This document shows, piece after piece, positions 13,717 to 28,400 of a stretch of DNA of 64,000 nucleotides (its first letter is position 1; each line of letters opens with the position of its first letter). The stretch comes from Datisca glomerata (taxonomy: Eukaryota; Streptophyta; Magnoliopsida; Cucurbitales; Datiscaceae): NCBI GenBank assembly GCA_003255025.1, contig QANY01011423.1, forward strand, positions 250,551 through 314,550, read 5' to 3'. A program made the translations under genes and the position numbers. The notes beneath the pieces are model-generated. The model made no database searches, was not told the DNA's origin, and worked only from the letters and a program-made list of their open reading frames with translations.

Positions 13717-14837
13717 ATCTTCTCACTGGACAATAGAACAAAGATTTAACTTGGTCCTCTAGATTACAGCGTGGAAAGGTATCAAGACATTCCAATCTGG
13801 GTACCAGAAACAAGTATAAAATATCATCCGATGAAAATGACATAAGAATTTCCTGAGTTTATAGATTTAGTTTTCAAGTTATTGAGATGAGATATCCAAC
13901 AGAAGCAAGACATAATTAAGATGAGTTACCAAAATTTCTGACTACAGTTTGATGATGACTTACAGCAGAATAAGAATTTCGGAGAGATTCAGTTTCAAAA
14001 CATTGGCATATTTGGCACACCTAATCAAACAGGAGAAAAAGAAAGCCAAAACGACAGGTAATGATGTTTTGTGAAATCTGCATTTGCCTATTTAGCTAGA
14101 TTTTAAAGTTTCCAAAAAAAATAAAATAAACAAGTAACATTCAAAGTCTTTTACAAATCAAGAAAATACAAACCCATCGCCAAAAATCATAAATTAGCAT
14201 TCCATAAAGAGAAGAAGACTCGTATCAATGAACCATAAACACCCACATCACATGTCCCAATCCAAATCTCCCGGGGGGTAGAAGGCATCACTTATGAACC
14301 AAGTAAGACAGAAAAGAGAAATGTGAATGATTTAAATAAAGTAGGAAAAAAGGGATTCGAAGTAGAAAGCATTTAGTTACCTTTGAACTGATCTATTCTA
14401 ACCCCCATGATTGTCCTCTTTGAGAACCCAGAGAAGGGAAAATAAAAAAAAAGGTTTGCTTTTGAACTCTCAATTACCATAGATGTGCCACTGCTTACTT
14501 GAACTAACAAAAACCCACCAAAGTCGAGATGCCTCGTAAGTGTATAGTTGCAGGAAGGAGTAGTTTCGGAAAGAGTGGTGGCCTGGAGCGGGCGGGTCCA
14601 ATAAAAACCAGAGAATGATAAAAAGAAATGGACGGGGAAGGGCAACCCAAAAAGAATTTGAAGAGAGAGAAGACTAATCTAGATAAAATAAAACTGGAAT
14701 AAATCTTTAGGAGGGGCAGAAGATAAAAGTTGGGTGGTGGGTAATGTGCATTTGTATGTCTCGAGGAGAGAGGGGCCTTAGCTAGCTGGAAAGAAAGCTT
14801 GGTTTGCAATGGAGGAAACCGGGGGGGGGAGGGGAGG

Positions 14838-14839
<2 letters not shown>
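13717..14839 (-). promoter_or_regulatory. 5' leader and promoter region of the kinase gene (inferred)
   Basis: No coding frame with family similarity is seen here. The relatives of this kinase commonly have an intron in the 5' untranslated region, and this 1.1-kb stretch ends at a pyrimidine/purine-rich tract typical of plant 5' leaders (CT-rich on the minus strand). No transcription start can be fixed from sequence alone. The 90- and 101-codon frames inside it look like chance. Confidence 0.4.

Positions 14840-14887
<48 letters not shown>
14840..14887. repeat. (GA)n microsatellite
   Basis: About 24 AG units, preceded by a G-rich tract, upstream of the kinase gene. Read on the minus strand it is a CT tract, common near plant transcription starts. 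Confidence 0.92.
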
Positions 14888-14891
<4 letters not shown>

Positions 14892-15744
14892 GTAAAGGCA
14901 AAGCAAAAATGAAGTGAATTGAATTATGGCAATTATAAATTATAGTTGGCTAAGAAAATAAATTGAGTAAAAGAATATTAATTGAGAGAGAGAGGGGGGG
15001 AGGAGAGATAGTCAACCCAATGAGAACGGGAGGGAAGGAATTGCAAATCTAGGTTGCTATGGAGTCTGAGGCTGACGGTCTACTTACCCAGATCCAACTG
15101 GGAAAGAAAAAGTCTACGGTCACTCACGTGGTCCTCAATCCTTTACCTTGGAAGAAAGAATGCAGAGTGATCACAGCCGTTGATGTGGTTAACCGGCCAA
15201 AGAAAGAAAACAAAAACATCAAAGAAGAAAAATGTCAAGAAGATGAACAAAAACAAGAAAGTTTAAGTAAAAAGCGAGCTAGTTGTTAACTCAAATTGTT
15301 ACAGTGAGGCATTGTTTACGAACAAATTTCTCCATTACTCTGTAATAACAAAAGATAAGTACAAAAAAGTAAATGGGAGTTTGGTGAAAAGGTATGAGAT
15401 TGTTAGAAATTTTTCTTTGTTATCTATGAGGGAAATATTTTTTAATGAGCACTTCAAGTTCATAATCTTTAGAGCACCTCTGAATTTTCAACTTTACAAG
15501 CCGAGTAAATTTACAGTACAATGCTCGAAACACATTCAAAATTACAATGTCCTACCTATTTAATCATCAACAACACGCTGAACGCCAAAATTGACTCATA
15601 AATTACAGAGAAGGAGATCCCAAGAGCGTCATCTATTCTTGATAAGGAAAGTCATGGTTCAGCTCATATCGAAGAACACAAGTAGCACAGCACCAGTTAA
15701 GGACAGCACATTATCATGTCAAAAGCATCATGGTTCGTACATTG
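14888..15744. other. Intergenic, no supported gene
   Basis: Lies between the kinase promoter side and the 3' end of the RWP-RK gene. A plus-strand frame at 15059-15289 (76 codons, lysine/glutamate-rich C-terminal half) has no recognised relatives and no supporting signals. The part near 15.6-15.74 kb is probably the 3' untranslated region of the RWP-RK gene. Confidence 0.4.
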
Positions 15745-18392
15745 TTAGGAAGAATTTATCCACTCATTTCGAATTGAAGATCTGAAAATTTGGAGAACCA
15801 GTGTTCTCTCTCTCTTCCCCAACTGATTCACATCGTATCCACAAAAGAAGCCTCCTTTAAGTGCTTTTCGCCCTTCTTCTACACTTCTTTCCCTCACAGC
15901 TCTCAGTAATACAGTTCCTTGGGGGTCTATTTGATCCATCTTGCACTCGTCTTTCATGCTTTCATTTGTTTCATTGTCTGCTATTACTGACAGGGACTTG
16001 GAGCCATCATTTGCTGCCTCTTCAAATTGATGTTTTTTGTCATCCTCAGCATCACTCTCAGCTCCTTCTCTGTCAATTCCCTCATATCCATCTGGACAGC
16101 TACTTCCCCACCATTTGTTTGATGCAGTTGACAATCCATCAGAAGGAAATCCATACTTGAACTCATCCAAGGTTAAAACTCCTTTCATCATGTTTGGGCA
16201 TGGCAAATTCTGAGGACGCCCAATTTCTGGTTTCTTGCTTCCTTGCTGCTGCTGCAAATTTTGAGACATAACTCCTTGTATTTGTGTATTTTCGCTGCTT
16301 ATATAATACAGTAGTTACATTAATACTACGTGTTATCATTGGATACAACTGAAAGATAAAATGGAGGGAATTTGGAAAACTTTCAAGGTATCAATACAGC
16401 ACTATAGAACTATTTGCATGATTAAAAAGAAATGCCATTCATAGATATTTCTTAAGCTAGCCACACCTAGATCAATGCTCTTAATACATAAATACTGAAA
16501 AAGATTGAAGACATGATAAGACTTCTGGAAGCACGTTAAGATATACAGCTATGTGGATTGATAAGATATTAACTAGTTAATCTTGAAGTCCATATGCCAT
16601 GAATAAAGTGCCAATTAACTTGTCAGTATCAATGTTGACATTTTGTATATAAAAGTCTCTAAGTAAACACTAATTACATGTGCTTTAATGTCTGCCTCAA
16701 GGTTTCAAGCACAATTATGCTCTTTAATTCATACGCAGCCTATTTTGTATTTGGTGTGTGGCTCTGTGTGTGTGTGTGTGGGGGGGGGGGGGGGGNNNGG
16801 GGGGGGGGGGGGGGGGATAGGGGGTAAAAAGTCAAAATATAACTCTCCTTGCAACAATATGGTACCTTCGTCCACCAATCTTTGACTGGCGAGCCCGAGC
16901 AATAACTTTGTATCTTTCTCTAGCCGCATACCTTTTAATATCTTCAATGCTCTTTCCAGATAAAAACTAGAGTGCATTTTCCAAATAATGTAACATGAAA
17001 CAAAAGGTTGATAAAAAAATCATTGAGACCAAGCATTTAGTTTAGAGTACATGGTAAAGAAAATTGGTGGAGAAAGATCGTTATAGCTACGAACAATTAT
17101 TATTTAGATTCATATGCTTAGTATCAAAAGAAATAAACTGATTAAAAACGAAGTTTGAACGAGAATATGCTAACTGCATTAGTAAAGTAAAGCCCTTGAG
17201 ACGGTATTGGTATGGAGTTTAATTTGCATTAGCCGACAAAGGTGTCCTGTAAATATATTTATCCACTGACTTCAGAGGGGCTCACAACTTTGAAAAGGAC
17301 CAGTTAGGACTCTTGAGAGGGAAAAACAGAACTAGAACTTCAGGTCTTCTAGCAAAGACAACCTAATGATCAATATGTAAGTGAGTTAAGAATACCTTTC
17401 GATATGGCCACCAATCGAGCCCATTGTCACGACAAATCTTCTTTAGCACGCTTGTACAGACACCTGCCACATGAAGATCAGAACAATGGTTTCATTTTAA
17501 ATGCCATTCTGGTTCTTGCTCTTTGCTTCAGAGAAAGCAATCTTTAAGAGTATATTGGCCATTGCAAGTAATGAAGATGAACACAAAGATAAAGGTGTTT
17601 CTTTCAACTTTGAGAATACAGAATTTGAATCACCTCAACATTGTCACTAGAATACTTAATAATCTATCGAAGGTTCCTCGATAAAAGGTCAACACTAGAA
17701 TCTAAAAACTTAGGGTCATTTTACCGTAATGTGAGTATACCATACAAGAAGAAAGAGAAAGAGAGACTTCTCTCTCCTCCCCACCCTATCTTTCTATTCC
17801 TCTCAGTGTGTTACAGTAAGATAGAATTTTCCAAAAAACTTATTTCAATTTCAGACTCCAGAGTGTAGAATTATTTTTCAAAGCTCCTACTTTTCTTTAA
17901 GATTCTGATAAGACAACAATCGTCATCTCCGTCGGAGATGTACTAGAACAAGACGCTACCAAACACCTCAATCCGATATACGAAAGAAAAAGGGAATCTA
18001 ACGGGCTAATTCTGTTTGGTTACATTGATTGAAAAGAAAAAGTGAACTGTTTGGAAATGGATCTTCCATGAAAAGATGCCCTTTTTCCACCAAGTTTTCG
18101 ACACTCGGCTTCAGTACAGAGAGCTCAAAAAACACGAAATTTGGACCAAACCCTCATTTCTAAGTCCTTTATAATATTCCTTTTGGGGGGGTTTTTCTAC
18201 TTCTTTCCTGGAAATCAAAAGAAAGAATGAAAAGCCACTAATCAAAAGAAGCGTACCGAGTTTGGAAGCGGCGTCGGAGAGCGAGAGAGAGAAGTACTCA
18301 GAGATGTGATCAAAGGAAAGAGGACGATGAGGTTGGGATGAAGGGTTGATTGAGGTTCCCTTGTCTAAATTTTGTTGTTGTGATGAACTCAT
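15745..18392 (-). CDS. RWP-RK domain transcription factor, 284 aa
   Basis: Four exons: 18392-18257, 17463-17396, 16966-16866 and 16294-15745. GT-AG borders and phases fit and sum to 285 codons with the stop. The RWP-RK-type domain spans about residues 26-100: HISEYFSLSLSDAASKLG, then CTSVLKKICRDNGLDWWPYR plus K, then SIEDIKRYA. This is the helix-turn-helix-like DNA-binding fold of the RKD/NIN-like families. The signature is WWPYRK (63-68) instead of RWPxRK. No PB1 domain follows, so it is not a NIN-like protein of the usual long kind. The remaining 180 residues are acidic, then basic, and end NEWINSS; no function is recognised there. The last exon was started at 16294 because only that acceptor keeps the frame. 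A poly-G assembly gap lies in the last intron. Role in transcription is inferred from the domain. Confidence 0.85.
16780..16816. other. Poly-G tract with NNN: assembly gap in an intron
   Basis: A GT microsatellite runs into a long G run that contains three N (16796-16798). This is a sequencing or assembly weak spot in intron 3 of the RWP-RK gene and does not touch an exon. Confidence 0.9.
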
Positions 18393-19430
18393 TGCTTCTC
18401 CTTCTGTACGATCACGTCACAACACCTTCCCCCTTCGAAGTTCGAATACAACACAATTAGATAATAGAACCAAAGAATATTGAATATTCTTATTAATAAT
18501 TCTTTTAACTCTCCATCTAAGCAATCATCATCTACTTACATTTTAAAAATCTTAACAATATTCTCTTGTATTTTCATGTTTTTATAAGACCTTTAATTTT
18601 GTAATTAATCGATCTAATTATTGTGCATTCAAATTTTCTCACCATTCATCACAGCTCTGTTTAATAAAAAAATTGAGATCTCGTTTCAAATTTCTGTCAT
18701 TAATAGTTCCGTGTACAAGTTCAAGCTTAGCCAACTTGTATACGTGAAAATTTTCAGCCAAGTATCGTTACTGCTTGTTGTGTTCAAAACTCGACATGAC
18801 TTGATTTTACAAAACATAAGATAATGCAATCATAACGACAACTCAAAAATCAATTATTTCTCGTTTGATGATATTAAGAATGTATCTTATAGTGTTTATA
18901 ACTGGACAAATAATATTATCTTAGTTCATGATTATGTTATATGCGTCTTTCTACAAAGCATTTCATACATTTTAAAACATATTCACGTACATGGAAAATC
19001 ATTCTGTAAAACACTTCACCATGTTTTTCTTGTAGAGTTTCACATACTAAAATATATTTCAAACAACCACATTTGTCAAGTACAAGTTATTTAAAGTATC
19101 ATTTTAATGTATTAAAATGCTTTTAGACGAAAGACACTCAAATCAGTGCCAGGAATGGGAAGATCCTTGACCACGAATAATACATCATGCATTACTGTGA
19201 ATTTTCAACTGAATTGAAATAAAAACTGATTCTAATTCTGTAATAAAATGCTATTACCCATCATTACTGATCTTGCTAAAAATGTAGAAGCAAAAAAATG
19301 TGCTCTAAAATTTATAGAACTGTAGGAGAGAGATGTGAATAAACAATGGGCAGAGGGGGAAGGAAAACGCTATAATTAACTTTCTTAGAAAAATTTTAAA
19401 TGAAAAGATTAAAAAATAAAATATATATTA
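18393..19430 (-). promoter_or_regulatory. Spacer between callose synthase 3' end and RWP-RK gene; probable RWP-RK promoter
   Basis: About 1 kb of AT-rich DNA without a gene-like frame. The minus-strand callose synthase ends at 19431 and the RWP-RK start codon is at 18392, so this spacer must hold the callose synthase 3' untranslated region and the RWP-RK promoter. No individual regulatory site is convincing. Confidence 0.5.
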
Positions 19431-22400
19431 TCATGGAGATGAAGTTTTCTCTTTCCTTCCAGAAAGAATCATTGAAATCTGAAGGCCTCTGCTAAATGCT
19501 TGGTTGAAGAGAAGGCGAGTTTGGAATTCGGATACAAATGGGAACCATGAGAGAATGGCAGTGGGCATGAAAATGATGAGTCCCATTATGTATTCGTATG
19601 CTCTTCCCAGCTCCTTTATTGAATCCCACAATCCTATTCTCTTTATCAATGGTCTGCATGCTTGCCCAATCTTTACAAAAAAAACAATAGCAAATCAATT
19701 GTTTGTTCTATTGAATTAAAACTTCAGTTTAGAGTTACGCAGATCGAAATTAAAAAAAAAATTGTAGAAACCCGTCAACTGATGGTATGAATGGAAACTA
19801 AGTCAATCAATGGTACAATCATTGCAGGAAGAACAGGTTCAAAGTCAGTAATGCAATGGATCTCTTGGTTTCATAGTTTTAGGAACTTGGCACTTTTCGA
19901 AGTGTGTTAGATTTCAGAAGGAAACAAAACATCAAGATATCTTATCAAGCATTGGACTTTTAGTTGCAATTAAATGAATATTATGTTTTTCCAAGTACCA
20001 AGATATCTTTACTTTAAGAAGATAAGTTTGAGAAAATTGCTGATTTATATTGAATTGCCATGAATCTCACTTGAGAAAAATAATTGACAGGGGAATGCAT
20101 GAATACTTCAAGTTGCACAAAACTTACAAGAAGAAGGGCCCATCCAGTAGGCATGAAGGCAAGGATGGCAGCAAATAAATCTGATATTGTGAGGCCACAT
20201 ACGACAAATAGGACCGTCATGACAGACATGAATCCTAGGAACAGAAGCGCTTTTAATATCCGGAACATGAGCTGAAAATCGGTACCAAACCTTCGCCTTC
20301 CCATCGACACCATCTGACAGTAGAGTAGAGTGCAATATAAACATCAATACCCAAAGGAGTATACATCTTTCCTAAAAAAAGCTGAACTTCATTTTGCTCA
20401 TTGAATTTCTCCGCGTAAACAAATTATTTAATCTACAATTTAACATTTTAATTGGGAATTCAGAGTAAGTTTGAGCTAATGATACGAATCAATAAATTTG
20501 AAGACAAAGCCAACGTGGCTCCTCACCTTTAAGACAAGAAGAGCAGTACATAAAACAATCCAAGAAAGTCCATACACCTAACAAAAAGAAATTCAAGTAA
20601 AAAGCCAGAGACATGTCAGATAGAGGTATTTAATCTAAAATGATAACCGAAACAACAAAATACCAAGGGGCTAGAATAATAAATTTTACCAATATACTCT
20701 TGCTGTGATGAGATATGTCAAGGTGGTAGACAATTCCATATTGGTAAACGAAAAATCGAAATGTCAGTATTATCTCCAGCACTCTTCCCCTAATATTTGT
20801 GCTTTTCAAGTGCTCCTGTTCTCCATCCCACCATGATTCCCAACTTTTATCAGTTTGGATTCCAATACCACCTCGATTTCCCATCCACCTCTTCCAGTCT
20901 GTCCAATCATCAACTGTTTTTTGCCAATCGAAACCAGAAGGATTGAACACAAAAGGTGCAAACAACCAGGAAGCAACAAGAAACCACATTGAAAAAGTGA
21001 TGAACCAATAAAGGCTTGAACTGCGATATGATTGCCCGTAGACTTCGTAAACAATTAACAGAATGAACAGTTCCAATCCCTTCACAAAGTGACTTCTCGA
21101 GTACAGCCTGTAATTATCAGCAAACTTTGCATGGAAAACGACAAATCCACGACCAGTAGCTCGATACTTTGAACCTCCATGCAAGATTGTTTTCCCATAA
21201 TAGTGTGCTTTTGTTCCAAGCTGGAATGTAAAGAATACAGAGGCAAGCTGCAGCTGCATGATGACAAAATCTCCGAGTGCAGTCCGAAACCCTTTCTCTA
21301 GGCCAATTTCCATAACCATCGGCAGTACCAGTAATAAGCCAAGTTGGAAGACAGACTGGGTGGCCAAAGCCTCTTCAAGGGCTTTGCTCTGATTTATGGC
21401 AGGACTCTGAAGGATCTCCTTCTCCAGTCCGCTCAAAACCATATACAACCGTCCATATAAGAATACATATACAGTCAGCACAGTAACCTGAAATAAATTT
21501 TACTTGTCAAAGAAAAAAAGATCAAGATGTAGGCATTTATATCTTCTACAAATTAATCGTAAACCTCTCGCAATAATTGCTTTCTAATGCTACCAAGATA
21601 ATTAAATTAATATGACACATTATTCCTACATGAAAAACAAATTAGATTCAATAAGTTAAAAAAAAATACCATTTGAAGATATTATAAAGTTGGCCAAAGG
21701 TTTTAATAGGTCGGCACACTAACATACAGGGACGAGCTAGAAAATCTGTATGAAATCGCTGACCTCAAAGGACAATAAGCCATTAATTTCAGAAATTATG
21801 CAGTCCAACTTTGTTTTTAATGTCCAACTTTATTTCATGACTGCACTGGCTTCAAAAACTAGACAGCACTGAATCTAATCAGCATCGTTCATCCAATTCA
21901 GAGGTTTTGACAGAGTACAGTCCAGTGCTAGCTAGTGACTTGTCAAGTAATAGTAAGTTATATATTATTTACATAGATATCATATTGAAAATCATAAAAT
22001 TGTTAAGATGGATCCTACTCTAATAGACAGTTTTTAGAAGTAATGATAATGGTCATATATCAAACCAAACCTTTATCGTTCAATCCTTGAATCATTTATA
22101 TTCCTTTGTCAATTAATCAATAGTCCGCATTTTGAACCAGTTCAGTCATTTTAGTCTTGATTGGTCCCACATTTCAGGGAGAGTGATAAGATAAACTATT
22201 AACTGAAACTATAGCTTAAGCAAGAACAATGATGATTAAGGAAAGGAGGTCATTACCATACTACTAAAGTAGAAACCAACAGTTGTAAAGTAGAACGATA
22301 ACATTCTATAGAAATCGAATCGGCGTCCCAGCCGATAAACATCACGGCTAAGTGTCTGCTCTCCATTTCCATTTGCCACCTTAGCCTCAAAAAGTGATAT

Positions 22401-25400
22401 CTGATTCATTCCCACATCTCTCCCCTTGCCTACTTGGATATACTCGTGATGAGTTATAAATCCCCCACGAAGCGTTGAATTGTACCCTGATAAGCTTCTC
22501 ACAATTAATTGAAAGACAATACCGAACAAAGTTGGTTAAGATGAACTTGTGAGTACCTGCAAATATGTCCTCGCTTAAGTTAATGACTTTTGAAGCTTTG
22601 CTGATGCCACCCCTTGTTATGTGGAAAAGTCTGTCAAATATATCCGGATGACCATAATGGAATCGTACTCTGAAAATCAGGTTTGATGTTAATGAAAACC
22701 AAGATGGTGGTAGCATAGAAATAAGTAAACTACGACCCTACACAGCCTAAATTTTGGACTTAAAATTACCAATATGTTAAATTAAATGAGAACATAAGTT
22801 TGATTAAAAACTTAGCACCATGCCAATAACCTTTCGTGAATATTAATATTACATATCTAATCTTAGTCCTACGGAAGGCCAATGAGGCATATTTAATATT
22901 ATGAAGCTGACAGTAAATGTATCCGAGCAAATTATATAATCATAATATGCTACCCTCTACTCAACTCTTTCCAATCATAGTTCATTTAGAAGTATCATGA
23001 AACCGCATGCTATCGGCCACATAAATAATGTCGTTAACATCATCATAAGTTGTAACTTTCACATATTTTCATTTAGAGTAGTTGAGCAAAATTTGAACAA
23101 ATTATTGACGTCGAAAAGCCATATGCTGAAAATATTTAAATTCCCCTTGGTCACTTTTTGAGCCAACATTCTTTTTTTTTTCTTTTGAGCCAAGAGCCAA
23201 CATTCTTCAATGATGTAAGTGTTTCCCAATTTATGGACCATGAGCGATATATTCCAATAAGCGTATCTTGCTTTGCATCTCGTAATGTTCCCTACTCATT
23301 TTGAAACATCATGGAGATGAAATGGATGAAACCAGAGAGAGCATCAAAACAACAAATGAAAGAATAATGGAAAAAGTGATGGGGGAGAGAAAGATGGGAA
23401 GAGAATAAAGCAAAACAAGAAAACTGCTATAAAGATAAGTCATTTTTTTAAAAAAATTATGAAGAACAAGTCAGTTTTAAACTAAAAATGAATTGTGTTT
23501 TTTATCAGTCAAATTGTGTATAGTATAGTATGCAAACATGGTTCTGTTGTATTCTATTGAATTAAGTAGAAACTTGAAACTTACCGTAGAGGATTAGCCA
23601 AAATCCGTTGGCCAATAGTTACAAAACTAGTTTCTTGATTTGACATGAACCAAGCAAGTGATGAAACACTGAAAAGAGTAGGGAGATTAATAAGCATAAG
23701 TACCAGGATATTGCTCAAGTACATGTAATTTTTCTTTGTGTGGTTACTAGCTAGATACTAGTCACAACATTTTCTGAGCTCCAGATACATAGACGCATAG
23801 AAGCTTACCTTCCAGTGAATATATGCTCCCTCAGACCTAATATGGTGGGTCTTCGATGTGCCCGGCGAGGTTTTAGGAATTCTTCCAACACGTTTCTCAT
23901 CTTGAAAGCTTCTTCAAAATAATTATCCTGTAAAAAAAATATAAGATTTTCAATGAGTCAGTTGACAAAGTATCTTTCAAAGGCAGCATAAGCCATAAGG
24001 TAATTACCTGATTCATATCTATGGTCTGCAGAGCTTCTCCGCGAGTGAAAATAATGGCATGATTTTGGTTTTCGGGTTTCCCTTCACCGATTTCTGTTGG
24101 AGGACCTGGTAGCTTAATCCGGTATATTTCCTGCAATGATGGATGAACCAGTTAAGTGATAATACTATCCCCTATGGAATAAGATATGAGAAGAAGTCCT
24201 CCAAACAAGATCATACTTGGTTCTTATCAAAATCCATGAAGACCCATGGGTTTCATAACATTAGGCAAGAGACACTAATAGATTTCATTACGGATATTTC
24301 TAACTGCCAGTTACCAATAAGATAAGGTAGAGAAGAAGTGAAGCAATTGTTAATACAATTGTTAGAAAGAGAGAACTACTTCTCTCCCTACTTGCCAGTG
24401 TACTCTGGTTCTTGAGACCATGTAGCAGCTGTGATGACCCAGACGAAGGCTTCCATGGTGTAGACATGATGTTCTTATTCAAAAGAGGGGCGAGGGAAGA
24501 GAGTATGACAGGATTAACTTTACAACCTGCCCGTACCAAAGATGATCCTTTGTCTTCTCCCAATTCCAGGTGAAGGGACTTAAGCTTAGCAGACAATCAG
24601 CATGACCAACATGACCAAAATAGGTGCAATTCTAATTTAATCCTTGAGGCTAACTATTTGTAAACTAGAAGTCCCTGGAACCGATGAGTGTCTATCTTTG
24701 TTAGTTAATATTCCTCTTGCCCTTAAATTTGTCACGGTATATCTATTCTCAATTTACTTCCCATGCAAAAAACAAACAGCCATTTGTCAAGGTCAGCATT
24801 CGGGTTCTCTTGATTTTGATTATAGAAACTGGCAGCTCTCTTCCATCTTTCAAACTCCTTCCAAGTAACATTCTCTGTCAACTTCATCCTCTATATATAG
24901 ATAACCAAGAATCAAAGAGGGTCTAAACAGATACATTTTCCTAGTAAGTTCCTCTTTTAGAAGTCAATCCATGTTAAAGATAGTTCTCACATGTAAATTG
25001 GAGAATCAATAAACTATACTAGCAATTTGCAAACTTTAACCATATAACAATTCCAGGTTAGTACAACATCAGTGATCATTAAATGCTTGTCTCCACCTCA
25101 ATAGTGATAAGATTCAGACCTAATGGTAAAGTACTGACCTCTTAATTGTAGACAAGGAAAGTCAATTTTGAAGGAACTATTTCTCATGCCTAATCAAAAG
25201 CAACTCGCTTGAACTTTTAAACAAACAGCAAGTAAGTGGCACAAAGATCCAGTATATTCCTCTTTACCTCATCTAACTTATCTCCTCCCTTGACAAGAAC
25301 TGAGAAATAAGCCTTCTGCTGTTTTCCATTCACCGTCTCCTCTCTTTCATCTATGTAAGCAACACGTAGAGATGGATACCTACAGTTTTGCGACATAAAA

Positions 25401-28400
25401 CGGAACGATGAACTTTTTTGATGTTTTTTTCAAAAGAAAAAGAAAATAATTGAATTGTAAAACCTGACTTACGTTAGCATCAAATTGAGGATATTACTGT
25501 AACAACTTCGATCACGAGGATCGTCAGATTTTTTCTGAGCACCATAAACCTGACACGACACGACATAGGTGAATTTTAAATTAGCCAGAGCTTCAGCACG
25601 ATCAAAGAAGGCCTTCCGATCCTTTTCACTTAATTCCATGGTTCGGTAACCACCAAAAATAGCTGGCCATGAAACAAGAGGTAAACAATCAAAATGTCAC
25701 TTCCCATGGTATCAGAATGCGTAGGTACTGGACTCAGAAGCTGTAAATACTGGGTCATAACTCTGAAACAAATAATTACCATTATCTCCAGCGAATTCCA
25801 GGAAAAATTGGAGACGTAGAGCATCCCTGTAATACATCATCCCTCTCACTGGCAGAAACAAGGAGTTAAAAAATGCAGTTAGCGTAAAGACTGGGATCCA
25901 TGAAACAAGTTAAAACAAGACCCCAAAAATCATTATCCAGACCTGTTCTTGACAATGTCTGTCCTCTGTAAGATACCCAATGACGAACTAACTCCATCTT
26001 ATCCTTATCAGTAAATCCAAGTTTAGGATCCTTTATGCGCTCCTGGAAATTGGTCCATTCATCTAATTTGCAGTGATAGTTTACTATCGTAAGTTCATAC
26101 TCCTCGAAACTAATAAAAAAACATTTATGAGAGGCTGAATGTTATATTACCAGGATATATCATTTGAAGATAGAACAAAATTGATATCCCATCTTCATTT
26201 TCCTTATGAAGTTCCTCATCCGAATAAAGGACGTCTTCTTTGTAGTACGGAGTTAAAACACTAAATCATAGAAGCCATGAGATAGAGCCATCGAAGCATT
26301 ACGTAAACTAAAAAATCATGTATTTTCAATTGAGCAATCATCTAAAGTAATGGCAAGAAGTAAATCATAGCATTCAAATTAAGAACACGATCCTGTGAAA
26401 CAAAAGGGAGAGAACTCATAGACAATTTCTTGTTAATGAACAGATAAACCAACATTTCACTCTGGGGGAGGAATCTGATTTCTGGAGCATGAAAAGAGTT
26501 CTTTTGAAGCAAGGAAGACATGCACATAAATGTAAAACCAGAAATCAGTACAAGCAGACTTGCTAACCAAATACCTTTTCGCCTAATTCAATTCAAGTTA
26601 GTAACAACTGACTTTAAATAGATCCTTATAAATTTGAGTGAAAACGAATTGAAAAGTATATTAAAAAAAAAATCTTAGATCACATAAATTCCAATCCATT
26701 CAAGTAAATGACAAACCTAAATGAGAACATGTCACGAACTTTTGGAGCACTTGGCATGGTCATAAATAAGGAATTAGCAAAGAAAGTAATACGCCGGCGG
26801 GCTTCCAAATTTTGAGGCACATTTATTGCAGACTCCTTGACAGTTAAAAGTAAATAAAGTCTCACAACCTGTGAAAAAATGTAGCAGAGAAGGACAATAT
26901 TTAGATACATATTTGACACCAAATTTTTTTTACAAAAATTGGGAGTCTTGAAACCTTCTCTCTCCATGATTTATTGTGTGTAAGATTGACGTTTATCCTT
27001 TCAAACCTCTGCTCTTTCTTGCCAGATTTGTCGCCAGGGTTGTCGTGGTGCGCTCTTTCAAAAATTCTGGAAAGACAAGAGGATAAGACAAGCATACAAA
27101 GTGATTCAAACATTCTTTCGAGCATATGTATAATGATATAATGACGTTGTATATCAGGCAACTAATGGTTTCACAGAACTTACTCGTGACCATTGATCAT
27201 GACATCCTGCGTGATAATTTCCATGACGTCTTGGAGAACATTGATTATTTGGGGCTCATATGTCTCAATTTCATCTTCCTCAGCACGCTGTCAATAGATG
27301 TTTAATTACGTATAACAGATGTATAGTAAATCTTGAACATGTTCTGACAACCAGCAGTGCGAATAATTAATGAAACATAAAGAAGTATATTACCAAGAGT
27401 TTTAAAAACCTCTCCAACTTCTCACTGAGTGTAGGCAGACCACTCATCTTGAAATTATTTAAGAACCTTTGCTGCTGTATGCAACTGTCTACTTCATAGC
27501 ATATCTGCCTCACAATCCTGTTTCATAAGAGATAAAACTTATATTAATTGGTTCTACATTTATTTGGGGGGGGGGGGGGGGGGGNNNNNNNNNNNNNNNN
27601 NNNNNNNNNNNNNNNNNNNNGGGTTCAAGCAAGATAATTATTTTTCAGGCTATCTGCTAGGACTATCTCAATATACTCAAGAGTTGGTGGTTGATTTTTT
27701 CCTTACATTTTATCGCCTTCATCATCCAGGAGGCCATAAATTATATCCCTTACTGTTTCGTAGCATTCAATAACTGCTGAGTACATATAATCATCACCCT
27801 TAATCTTCCTGAACAACTCAGCATCTTCCTTCCCCTTAAAATCTTTGGCCATATCTAGAGCTATTGGAATCTAGCATAATTGAAAACAAAGTGGATAGAT
27901 CTGTCAAATACATCTGTTTGATACAAAGTACAAACAGAACAAACCGTGCAGAGTATATACCTTACTAGCAAGCAAGAAAGGGGGCCACTGGACAACAGAA
28001 ACATCACTTGAAGAATATGGAACGAGCAACAGATCTCTGTCCCTGAACAAATATAATCGAAGGAAAGTGATCAGAAACTTATACATGCAACTTTTTATTT
28101 ACATTTAATGATGAATTACTGCAGTACCTATTGCTGATCAGGTCTTCTGTACGCATGGTTAGTATGAATTCATTCCAGACCTGAGAAAAGTTAGCAATGT
28201 TCTTCCTCACAACTGACTCATCCTGCCATGGTAAAATTTTCACCTTAGACAAGAAAAGGGTCCAGACATCTTTCTGCATTGATTTTCATCAAATAAAATT
28301 GCCTGTTCCATGGACTTAAATTTATTTGAGCTGGGCAGCCACAATACATTGATTCAGGGGGGAAAATGAATCCGTTTAAGTTTGAAAATGAAGCAGATTT

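Noticed and set aside
15059..15289. 76-codon plus-strand frame as a gene
   Set aside because: Lysine/glutamate-rich tail only and no family resemblance; sits in a purine-rich promoter-like stretch.
27564..27773. Frame starting in poly-G/N
   Set aside because: It crosses an assembly gap and reads callose synthase exon DNA on the wrong strand.
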